Of a stretch of DNA of 64,000 nucleotides, positions 1 to 12,313 are shown piece after piece. How positions within the stretch are numbered: the first letter of the stretch is position 1; every line of letters begins with the position of its first letter. The stretch is from Holacanthus passer (Eukaryota; Chordata; Actinopteri; Pomacanthidae), in contig JAFREQ010000030.1 of NCBI GenBank assembly GCA_025331565.1, positions 8,306,501 to 8,370,500 on the forward strand, given 5' to 3'. Under the pieces are notes generated by a model. It saw only the letters and a list, made by a program, of their open reading frames with translations, was not told the DNA's origin and did no database searches. Position numbers and translations under genes: made by a program.

Positions 1-1049
1 CAAGTCAGCCAGCCCACACCTCTTCCTCCTCTTCTCGCCTCACATTGTCTCTCTTCTTTCATCTTCTGTTGTTTCCATCTTCCCATATTTCTGCTCAGAT
101 GTCTTCTTTTTCTTGTACAAATGTAATTATTTGTAGTATATACAAATATTTTAGGTATTGCATTGGTCATCCAGACCCATTTCAGATGGTTCAGGAAAGA
201 AGTGGTTACTCATGAATGAAGACAATATTCTATCCACTTCACTATGTTGTTACTTTATGTTATGTTATGTACTTTTTGTTTCCAGCATGCACTCATTAGC
301 CTCATGTTAGCTTGTTACATCATTAGCTATGGCTGGTTGAAGTCTCTCTAACCATACAGTTGTTTCTGATCCTTTGAATTAATATGTTCACTGTGACTGT
401 CATGTCAGATGACAGTGTTGACCAGCTAGGCAGTCTCATTTCACCACAATACCTACCACTGGACATCTTCTGTACACTTGATGTATAACCACACTGGTAG
501 GGTTGTAGATGTACAGCTGAATTTGTTTTCTCCTTACGTTCTGACAGATTTTTTATCGAAGTACAGTTTAATAGTTTCATTTAACCACAACTTTTTTTTT
601 CTCAGAAGTAAAACACAGTTACAAACACACTCAGCAACAGTAGCAGCATCCCTTTAATCTTCCATGCTCCATGGTGAAAGAGAAAAAAAATGTCACATGT
701 TTCAACACAAACATATGCTGTATGTGTGCATGTTGTATATATACAGCACTCACACATGCACATAGTCTGTGCGGCACTGTAAAGGGCTCACTGGGGTTAT
801 AAGGTACCTGGGTGGGAGCAGGCAGACACATGCACAAACAAAAATACACTTTACACCTAAGTGGCACCATTAAGCCCCTTTTTAAGTTTTTGGATTTATG
901 TGACACTCTCCACCAAAGTCTTAGGGATGAGGGTTAGGTGTTGGAGAAGCTGCGCTGTTTAATAAATTTAATGCAGTAAGAACAATTAGTCTGGCTGCCT
1001 CTCTGTGCTCTGTATATCTTTCTCTCATCTTTACATATTTTGTCCCAAG
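1..1049. other. Upstream tenm3 intron (partial)
   Basis: No exon or clear repeat recognised. AT-rich intronic sequence ending at the acceptor of exon a. Short open frames here lack conservation signals that I recognise. Confidence 0.6.
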
Positions 1050-1121
1050 GTATACTGTACAAGGGCAACGGTGAGAACATTTTCATTTCCCAGCAACCCC
1101 CTGTCATCAGCAGCATCATGG
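1050..1121 (+). CDS. tenm3: tenm3 exon a: segment before the NHL propeller
   Basis: Encodes [20 protein letters not shown] and onward, the teneurin segment leading into the FN-plug and propeller. Acceptor AG at 1048-1049, donor gtaagt after 1121. It starts with the last two bases of a codon and ends in phase 1. Confidence 0.9.
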
Positions 1122-4100
1122 GTAAGTACAGAATCAATTATTATTGACTTGATTATAGCTTCTAAGACCTACACATTTGTGATCAGTGTTCTTGTCATTC
1201 CATGTTGGTTAGTAATTTTGTTTGTGTTAATCTGATGATTTGAATATGAATATGGGGAAAAAATGGAGATAAGAGTTTTTTGGTTACTAAAGATATGTTT
1301 CCACCTTAAATAGGAAGAGGTAAAAAATTCTTTTGATCATTACTTGTTTATATTACACTCCATTTGTATGTTTTCTCTTTTTCCCCTTTCTGCTTAAAAA
1401 ATAGAATAAATACAATGATATAAATTATCATCAACATCAACAATGTGCTGTACATCTTTGATGTAGTTCCTTCAAAAAATTATTCACTCACAGAATTTGA
1501 GAATTTTTTTGGATAGAATTTGATAGTCATACATATGTTTTGTCAGTGGATGTACTGCCTTTGGGGATTCATGCAACCCAGACGTGCCCCTACAGGGAAC
1601 TGAACCCTGGGTTTTTGTGATGATGGACAGTGCACTTGTCCCACATTTTTAGGTCTATCTTTGGGTACTCAACAACCTGGCCTGAAAGAAGTAATATGAT
1701 GAGTCTGTTTTGTGGAAAGAGCAGACACCCACTGTTGCCGTTAGTAAAAATGTCAACATCCTCTCCCAGGAAATGGACGTCGCCGCAGCATCTCCTGCCC
1801 CAGCTGTAATGGGCAGGCAGAGGGCAACAAGCTGCTGGCACCCCTGGCTCTGGCCTGTGGAGCAGATGGCAGTATCTTTGTTGGAGACTTCAACTACATC
1901 AGGAGGATCTTCCCCTCTGGGAATGTTACTAGTGTCATGGAGCTGAGGTAAGAGGGGAGGAAGGAAGGATGACTATTGCTGCTGCTATTGCTTCTACTGC
2001 TGCTGCTGTGGCCAGATCAGGGATTTGAACCTAATGCAGAGAGTACATCTCCTAGTGTCACAGAGATAAATGTCTCCATCAGAGAACCCATGATCCCTTT
2101 TACAGTAAAGCTGTGCCAAAAACATTTCATCCATGTTTCTCATGGTCATTGTAAAACAAACATATGCCCTATGATTTGAGAGTCCTTGGTTTATAATTAA
2201 AACCTTACATTCAAATTCAACTCTCTGCCTCAGCTTTTCTGGGCATCTTTCCTTCCTGCACTCAACTGTTCAACTCTTGGAGGACTTTGAAGCAGTGCTT
2301 GAAAGCATAAAGGAAAAAAGGGACTGGATGCACGGCCAGATTGGATGCTTTGCCGCTTCAGTAATAACCATTCAAGTACCTACTCTTTAGCCAAAGTGCT
2401 AAAAGATACAAGAGCACTCTGAATTTAGAAGGAAGAATCTGTATTAGTGCTCTGAATTTAGAAGCATGCTTCTGGCACACTCTTGAGTGCTCCTTTCTCA
2501 AAAACTCCTAGTCTAACAGCCATCTGAAATCTTTTTCCTACTAACTTCTGTGAGGCATGATTCAAATTCTGAATTTTGACTGCAACTTCTAACTGTTCCT
2601 TTTTTTGTTTTCCAGTAATTTTTCTGTCTGCTAACTCTTGTTTCTCTGTTTTCCTTGCTCGCACTGTATTAAAGAAACAAAGATTTCAGACATAGGTAAG
2701 AGTGACTAATCCTTTTCATCCTTTAACCTTCTTTTCATTCTAATGTCAATTGGACTCTAGTCTTTACTTTTCTTCAGTTGGGTGTCTTAGGATGGATCAA
2801 GCTATGAGCAAGCTAATTTATAGCCAATTTTGCATATATCATTTCTTCCTGAAGTTCAGCTATGCTTTAAAGCTCTAAGGATAAAGGTTGTTTCTGTTTA
2901 ATTACATCTTGGGTCTTATTTTTGTTGTTTTGGCTGTCATTTCTATCTCTCTTTATCACATTTTACTCACCAATGTAATTGATAAAATCTGTTAACATGA
3001 AATTATCCACTCTAATACTAATCAGTAATGTTGCAATATGATTGTCAACGGAGAAGAATGAGGCAGAGAGAAGCAAAGAGAAAAAGTATCCCTGTTGTTT
3101 GGTACTGTCAAATTCTCAGACTCATTCCCTCATCATTTTTTGCCCACTTCTTTTTTTGTCTCCCTCAGTCTCATTCTTGTTCTTTCTCTGGTCTTGTTGT
3201 TCACATGAAATTGAGCCTCCTCTTCTGTTGTCAGCTCAGATGCACAACACATTTATCATTTTAGCAGCACCTAACAAGGAGAGACTTGGGGGTAGGGGGG
3301 TGGTGGTGTTGATCGTGGTTACTAGTGTTCCTTGTTTCTCTCTGATTTTTATTTCAGTCTCTTTATCCACATTCCACCCCCAGCGCCATCCTCACTGTCC
3401 TTTTCAAATTCTTTCAAGGTGATTCATAGTTCTGAAAGAGTACATACAGGCAAACTAAAAACAATTATCATGAATAGTTTCAGACAGCAACCAAAAAATT
3501 TTTACACATTAATAAATTATATATAGCATAAATAAATTAGGGATATTATGGTGATTAGAGACTTTGAAACTAAGTTCTTAATGTTGTACCATTAAATAAA
3601 TTGCCAAATTCACTGTGTGGATGAGTGTTGTCAAATCTTTCTGATAGCTTGCAGTTCTGCAAGTATTCTGCTCGGGTAGCCTGCTAATCCATTACTGAAT
3701 CTACAAAGTACAATTGTTTTAAAGATATTACTAGCTTATAAAATACTAAATCATACATTGATATAGATGTAAATATTTGCAAGTATATAAAGCAGTTCAA
3801 CTTTAGTAGTTCTAGTATCTCTTGCTTTGCTGCTGAGCAAGTAGTGCACATGAGAGATTTTTCCCTGAACAGCTTCTGGTTGTGGCTGGAAATAAGGTCA
3901 TAGTCCTAGTCATTTGATCCATTTTTAATTTAAAAACATTGAGAAGTGCGGCTTAAAATAAAATTCTGAATTTAGGACCTTTTTAATTGATGTATTCCTA
4001 CTTTTTCTCAATTAAAGGATCTGAATACTTCTAGAGCATGGATTGGCAACCTTTTCTGATGAGTGTCAATTTACAAAAATGAAGACAACCAATGTGCCAG

Positions 4101-4882
4101 TGGCATTGTTAAAGCACATGTTATTTATATTCAGTTTATGTACTGATAGTTAATTACACTATTGTTTGACCTAATAATACTAGAGTTGTAGGTATATTAT
4201 TTGTGTTTTATCCCACTCTCTTTTACTTTCTTCCACCTGTTTTCCTTGCTTCCTTCTATGACCTGTTCTGTTATATCTTTTAATGTGTCCTGGCATGTTT
4301 AGATGATCAAGTGCCATTCATTTCAAGAATTTTCAAGGATCATTCTTTCTGCATTTGAGTGAACACACACATCTTTAAAAAGCTTTGTCATCAAAAACAT
4401 TAAGATGTTTTTTTGGCACATGGGAAAGGAAAACTGAATCTGTCATTAATTGTTTAAAATCTGAGGATGACAAAGATGAAAGTGGAGGCAGAATTGTCAG
4501 GATGTCGCTGTGATTTAACAGAATGTCTTACAGACAGGTGGAAAAAGACAGACTGCATTTACAGTTCTTCCTTCTTACAGTGCAGTATTTGTTTTCAGTG
4601 TTGTGCATAAGATAAGATAAGATAAGTACTTTATTAATACTGCATTCTGTCTGATCCCATGGATTTTGAAAATGTTTCAATTAAGGTCCTTAATAGGATT
4701 TTTCTGCCTAAATAAAGAATCAATGAAAACAAACCAACAGTTTTTTTTCTATTTTTAGCTACCTACATTATATGTAAATTGTCTACACTTAATTCTAGAG
4801 AAAATAATGGACAACATTTGCACAAAAATAGCAGCACATACTCTCACTTTCTGTCTGCCTCTCATTCCATCTGTGTCTGTCT

Positions 4883-4930
<48 letters not shown>

Positions 4931-7900
4931 ACGTACACACACCAACCGTGAACTCTACTGGCAGTAAATTAACACCAGTTTCTTAGCTTTCACTTCATCA
5001 ACCTTCCTTTAGTTCACTACTTCTTCATTATCATCAGCTTTAGGAAGTCTGACAATGACACTGGAATCAAATTGCAAACCCTGCTGAGGATGATTTCATT
5101 GTGAACTTTTAACTGATTGTAAAATTGCTAAAGGTATATACTTTTGGTTGACTTTAGTATCTGTGCTCAAAATTAGGTGTTATTCTGTAAATGTTAAAGT
5201 CTTTATTCAATTATATCCAAGATACTGACATTATTAAAGATACAGCATGACTAAATAAATTCCTTATTTTTTCTATCTTGTTTGTTACCCATCTCCCCTT
5301 TTGCCCACCACTACCCTCCATAGCAACAATCCTGCTCACCGTTACTATCTAGCCACCGACCCAGTAACGGGGCAGCTGTATGTGTCAGACACTAACTCAC
5401 GTCGAATCTACCGACCCAAGATGCTCAGTGGTGCCCGGGACCTCATCAGTAAGAATGCACTTTTTTTCCCCAATAAAACACCATGTTGGTAGAAATGAAA
5501 GCAGTCAGGATATTTCAGTTGTTAATTGTAATATAATGTCTTCACATATGTGCTTTACATTTGAAATGAAAGCAGTTAGTTTTCTTTTCAATTGTTAAGT
5601 TTAATGTAATGTACTCACATATATCCATTACAAGTAAAATTATTATAATATAGCAGGGGAAAGGATAGATGATAGAGACTGTTGCAATAAATGCATTATG
5701 TGTATGTGTATCTTCAGGTAATGGAGAAGTTATGGCTGGTACAGGTGAACAATGTCCTCCATTTGATGACGCACGATGTGGAGATGGAAGAAAAGCTACA
5801 GAGGCACAGCTACTGGGACCTAAAGGTGAAGCAACAAACATGCACACACACAAGAGATGAATATGAGTAGGCAGTTTAAGCCTGCTTCATAATCATAGTC
5901 ACTGAGGAGGATTCTCAAGACATAGCTCAGACATACCTTCAAGGGCACAAAGATTGACCTGTGATCATAAGTTTCAGAGTTGAAAACTGTTCCTAACTGG
6001 CCAACACAACAACTTGGAAAGTCATCCTATTTACTACCAACTGCATTTTATAGAGCTTCACAGCTATACTCAATGTTAGGAGTCCCTGGCACATGGCATG
6101 AATACAAACGTGCACAGTCGGGGAGGTAGAGACTATAGGAACTAGGAGCTAGCTTAAGACATTCATTGAATCAAACTTCTTATGACTGATTTTGTCTGTG
6201 GTGTAGTTGCTCCATGTACAATATCATTGCTCCAAATCTAAATAAGGACACATTATGTATGGCTAACCAAGCTAATGGCAGATACAATTAGCAGCAGTTA
6301 TCTACTACTATAGCAACAAGTAAAGCTATCTGTCCATCAGGAAACTCTGTAAATCCCCTTGTTAGTGTATTCCCTGTCATCAAACTGGCCTTATAACATT
6401 TATTGACAGCTTAATGAAAAGTCCAAATTGTACCTCTGTAGTTGAGGGCGACAGAATTATTCATGATGCAGTTATAAAATCAGTGTAATAAAACTTTATT
6501 ACATCTTTATAACAAGTGCAAATTGTATCACTGCAGTTGAGGTCCAGCAAAATATTCATTAAACAGTTGCAATAGTCTCATGCCAGCCAGTATCAAAACC
6601 AACCACATATGGTAATTTAACATAATGTTAATACATAAAGCTAAATGGTTCGTTTAAGTTTGATAATTAGGCCTGCTATGGCATGTTTTTGACAGGTAAT
6701 GTTGCCTTGGTTTTTGTCAAGTTGCCAGAACAAAGACTATTCAAACAATGACCACTTTGCATTAAAAATGGCATATTTACCTGAATGACATTTAATGATA
6801 GCATCCATAAAAATTCATAAAGGCTCCTTTATCTCCGTGGTTCATGGTTATGACTGCCTCATGTCACTCTTATGCACACCCCTTCAAATATAGTGTTACT
6901 GTTTTCTGTATGGATTGTTATTGCTCAGTGTCTCCTAATGGTTGTTGGTGATGTCAGACAGCATTTGAACAAGACAGAGGTTACCAGAGCAATTCAACTG
7001 CTAGAAGACGATGAAGGGGTTCGGGTAGTAGCTCATCTGTTTGATGTGTCGCCAAGTGTGGTCAACCAACTAAGACAAGGTCAAGATCATTCGCATGTGC
7101 AAAACGTAGACAAGGGCATTATCTTGTCACCTTGTCTCATCGAAATCACAGGAGTACAACTCGATTCTTGGAAATTGACTTCCATCATGCTATCGGAGTT
7201 CATTTATCCAGCCACACTGTTAGGAATTGACTCAATGACTATCTATGCAAGCCTGATGACCAGTCAGAGGCCCTATTCTCACTGCAGAACATCATACAGC
7301 ACAACGGAACTTTGCATGTGAACACCAGAACTGGCAACTTTTACCCTGCTGGCCAGTACTCTTAATAGATGAGAGCAGGTTCACATTTTCAATTACTGAT
7401 AGGCATGTTAGGGTTTTCCAGGGAGAGCAGTATGCTGACAGCAAAATTTAGAGGTTGATTGGTACTGTCGTGGTTTGGGCCGGAGGTGTTTAGGCCTTAT
7501 AGACCTAAACATACTGTGTCCGGAAGAGGTGGTATAACGGCTGTAAGATTCCACAAGGAAATCCTGGAGACTATTGTCAGACTGTTTGCAGGCACTGTTA
7601 AGATAAAGATAAGATAAACCTTTATTCGTCCCACAGTGGGGAAATTTACTGTTGGTGATGACTTCGTCTTAATGCAGGATAATGGCCATCCCTACACACA
7701 CTTTGGTTGTCCATGACCTTCCTCTACGAAGGTATCTCTGTGATGAACTGGCTGGCAAGGTCTCCTGACCTCAACCCAATCGAGCATGTTTGGGTCATTC
7801 TATCCAAGCATGTTAGATGCATAAAACATCCTCTGGATAATGTTCAGAGCCTCACTTGAACAATAACAGCACATACCCCAAAATGGCATCGTACATCAGG

Positions 7901-10900
7901 AATAATGTTTCTAGGAGTGTGTGAACACTACAGGGGGGCACACAAGTTATTGGAGAACATTTGTGGCAAATAAATGTCATTTTGCTCACAAATGATATGG
8001 TACTAAGCATAAGTTCTCAATCTGTTCTTGGTGCAATGGTTTTGGTTAATCAGTATTTAATAAATATTTCTATTAGTAGTGTTGTCAGTTTGTCAATCTC
8101 AAATGTGTTGGATCACATTTATTTAATTGTTCTGAGTATTGAAAAATGTTAACGTTCATTCATTCACAAAACAGCCTCATAAATTACACATATGATAATG
8201 CAATTATTAATGAATTATTAATTAATGCAAGTCACAAGAATTAGTGTTATTTCTAATACTGAATCTCAGTTAGTTAAATGTATACATGGTTGGTTTGCAA
8301 ATCTTCAAACAACAGATTAGCCTTTCTAACTAGTTGTTTTTGGATGTGATATTTTTGTATAGTACCTGTCTACTGTGTGGGCAGTTGGAAAGGCAGTTGG
8401 ATTTTTGATATATTAGTAGATTGAGCCATAAACAATCAGATCAGCTCTTTCCCTGCCCTTTAAAAGCAATGCACTCTGTGCCACACTGTGACAATGTACT
8501 GAAGCCAAGAACAGTCAGTGTCCATAAAAGGAAACTAGTGCTAGACACAGAATCCCCACAAGCCAACATACAGCACCTTAAATTAAATAAGCTTAAGAGG
8601 AGATGGCACATTTGGTTACTGTGTTGCTCCTGTGAAGGGAACAGTAGGGAACAGAAACTGACAGTGAACCACAGGGACACTTTATCTATGGGAGGACAGC
8701 TTCCACAACAACAGTCGCTGATGGCTGCAGAGGTTTTGTGATTTGACAGTTTATCACACTACAGCAACATGTATCCTTTTACAATTAAATATGTTTTTAC
8801 ATTTTTTTTCCTGCTTGAGGGGAATATAAAATCAAGTTGGTCAGTATATGGATTACAGAATCGCTTCTGAAGGTTTTAAATTTCATCTATTTAGGCATGC
8901 ATGGTTGCTCTACAAAAATACTGGCTGAGTAGTAGCATTTGTAACCTACTTTACTGAGTTAATTTTAACAAGCTCAGCAAGTTAGATTAAAAAGCAAATG
9001 AAGCCTTCAGTATCTTAGCACTAGTTAACTTTTTGGGCCTCATTACTGTCAAGAGATTATGCATATATAATATACCATGTCATATACAATGTCTCGTGTA
9101 TCAATATATTTTAACATTTTCGGAATTAGATTTTGCTTTGTTCAATATGTACATGTTTTTGATTGATTTTGATTTGCACAGCTGCTGTTTTACTTATCTA
9201 TGTGATACTTTTTATCACTTCTGCCATTTTTCATTCAAATATTAACTTGACTGACTAAGTGTATCGTGACTCTCTCTACGTGTTCTCATTTATATTATTT
9301 CTTTACTGTGTCCGTAGTGTAATTATCTGCTGCAGCTGCATCTTGATTCCTCCACAGGAGAATTACCTCACTTTCATTTTCTCCTGTGAATCATGAAGTT
9401 GATCATGGAGTTAGTCAACTGGATGACAATGTTAAATTGTGAATGTCCCTTTTTTCTTTTCCCTACAGGGATTGCAGTTGATAGAAATGGTTTGATCTAC
9501 TTTGTGGATGGGACTATGATCAGGAAAGTGGATCGCAATGGAATTATCTCCACAGTGCTGGGCAGCAATGACCTGACCTCTGCACGACCTTTGACCTGTG
9601 ACACTAGCATGCACATAAGACAGGTAACATGCAAAGAGTACATAAATATGCTACATCCACCTATCTGCCCTGACTGCCTTCCTGTAACTTCCCACTATGG
9701 TATGATAATTTCACACTTGAATTAGAACTAATTGTTTCCAGTAAACATAAATCGCTTTTGCAAATTAGTTGTGCTTGTAGGGGTTCATTTGATAGGTAGT
9801 TCTGATGGACCATCAGAAAAATAGAGCCATTTAAATATTAGCAACGGATGGATTTAGACATGGTCGTTTTTACTGACATTTGCTCAATTTGTTTCAGAAA
9901 CTCTGGCAGAGGCATGATAGAAAGCAGGAGTGAGAGACACAGTGAGATAGAAACAGGCAGACTACTTAACTTTTTTGTTTTTCAGCCTTATTTTCAGAAT
10001 GACAATGTACATACACAAGATGGACTTTAGAAAGGAAAGAACACCACCTATGCATACACACAAACAAAAAATGTGTGTGTGTGTGTGAGAGAGAGAGAAA
10101 GAGAGCAAGAAAGACACACACACACTGAATCTGAACTATCTATCTGAACTCATATGTCCTTCTCTGCGGAATTTTGCTCAGTTTGACTTCTTAAACTTCT
10201 CTAGTTGACTTTTTGAGTTCACTTGTGGAAACAATGAAGTGGCAGCCCACACACTGTCAGGTTTCACAAGTCTTTCCAAACATTCATGTTGTTTTATTTG
10301 TACAGCTATATAGTCAATATAATATCAGTCAGCAAGTGCTGCTTTTATCAACTGCCTGATATATAATATCACAAAACAGCAGATATTAAGGTTATACTGT
10401 ATATATTTTCCTATAAATACACATATTGTGTATCATGGTCATTTAATGAATCTGGAAACAATAAATTTAAATTAATGGAGTTATATTTGAAGCTTTTATA
10501 CTAATGTCTCTTTTTCTCACGTAAACCTTCACCAAAGGGTGTTTTTTTGTTACAATTCCACTGTTGTTTTTACAAATGCTCTCTCAGTCCTTTATAGTTT
10601 TAACAGAAAATAGCAATAAAATGTTAGTTGGTCAAGCTGAACTAGCCATCAGAAACATTTTCCTAAGTGGTTGCTCTCTTTACTTAGGCAGCAGATCTCT
10701 GTCCTTACTTGACCTGAGTGGGCTGTGCTTTAGAACTCTGAGATCATGAAAAAAATGTTCTTAAGTACCATTTTTAAGCCATCTGTCATCATCAAACAGT
10801 ATCATTACGCCATGGATTGAAGTTGGCAGGATTCAACCAGGCCATAAACTATATATAAGTATTTGAATCAATGGTATCAGATGGCAAAATATGATGTAGT

Positions 10901-12248
10901 TTAATGAAACTATACAGGGTTAGATCAACATGTCAAGTGAAACTCTCTCTCCTTTTCTCCTCTACCATCTCTTCATCCAGGTTCGTTTAGAATGGCCCAC
11001 AGATCTAGCTATCAATCCCATGGATAACTCCATCTACGTCCTGGACAACAATGTTGTGCTACAGATCACTGAAAATAGACAGGTATCGTCTCTATCCACA
11101 TTGACAGCAGTGCATGTTTTACAATTTTATAATTAATAAAAATGAATAATAATGAATAAAATAGCTTCATACCTCTTTGCCAAAACAATACATACACAGT
11201 ATACAATAGTGTGTATACAATACACAGTGTTACTTAATCATTCATGTGTGTGTGTTCAGGTTCGTATCGTGGCAGGTCGTCCAATGCACTGCCAGGTGCC
11301 TGGTATAGAATATACTATGGGGAAGAGAGCAGTCCAGACTATGCTAGAGGGAGCTACAGCCATAGCCTTGTCTTACAGCGGCGTCCTCTACATTGCAGAG
11401 ACGGATGAGAAGAAAATCCACCGCATTCGACAGGTAATCTTCAGGATATATATGGCATATTCATGTACAGTACATTTCCTGATTATCAGATGTACAATTT
11501 TCCCCACAACTAAGCACAACTTTGAATGTCTGTCTAAGTCAGTAAAAGGAGTGCTGTAAAAATCAGGATTCTAGTTGACAGTACATTACGAATTAATTTA
11601 TTAAGAGTTTTGCCTTTAGTTATTAAGACTGGAAGAGGAAAGGTCCCAGGTCTGATTTGAACCCCAGTTGCAAGCACATTAGTCAAATGATTTAACTGGA
11701 TGCTTTTAGTGTGTCTTTTACTTTTCTGTGAAAGAGCAGGTTGATTTTTGTTTTTGAATTCTGTTTTCCTAGTTTTAAAACGTCATGTATTTCTGATTGT
11801 CATCTGACTAGGTGTCAACTGATGGAGAAATTACCCATCTAGCTGGAGCACCGTCTGACTGTGACTGCAAGGTAGTAATTATAATATAATCTAACAATCT
11901 GAATGAAATACTTCATGATCATGAGATTTTTTTTCCTGTTGAATTTTTGATGTTGAACACGTGCCAAGCTGAATTATTCATGTATTGTTGTTCTCTACCT
12001 CTCACTTATTTTTTGTCTTTGCTTGCTACTTCTTCCTCTTCCACTCACTCTGTCCTGCAGAATGATGCCAACTGTGACTGCTATCAAACAGGAGATGGCT
12101 ATGCTAAAGACGCAAGGCTTAATTGTCCTTCCTCTTTGGTGGTGTCTCCAGACGGGACACTGTACGTGGCTGACCTGGGAAACATTCGTATTCGAGCCAT
12201 AAGACGCAACCAAGCACCTTCTGGTATATATACAGTACACACAAACAC

Positions 12249-12313
<65 letters not shown>

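Larger units (their letters stand above)
2696..5323. other. tenm3 intron downstream of microexon
   Basis: Contains a possible hAT-type terminus near 4035-4120, a LINE-tail fragment at 4608-4640 and a CA microsatellite at 4885-4929. Otherwise unremarkable. Confidence 0.6.
5826..9468. other. tenm3 intron with Tc1 remnant
   Basis: The centre holds a decayed Tc1/mariner copy (6870-7960). The flanks, including the small open frames near 8421-8741, show nothing recognisable. Confidence 0.6.

Noticed and set aside
3042..3422. 126-codon plus-strand open frame
   Set aside because: Low-complexity Ser/Phe/Leu text in a tenm3 intron with no known domain and no splice logic.
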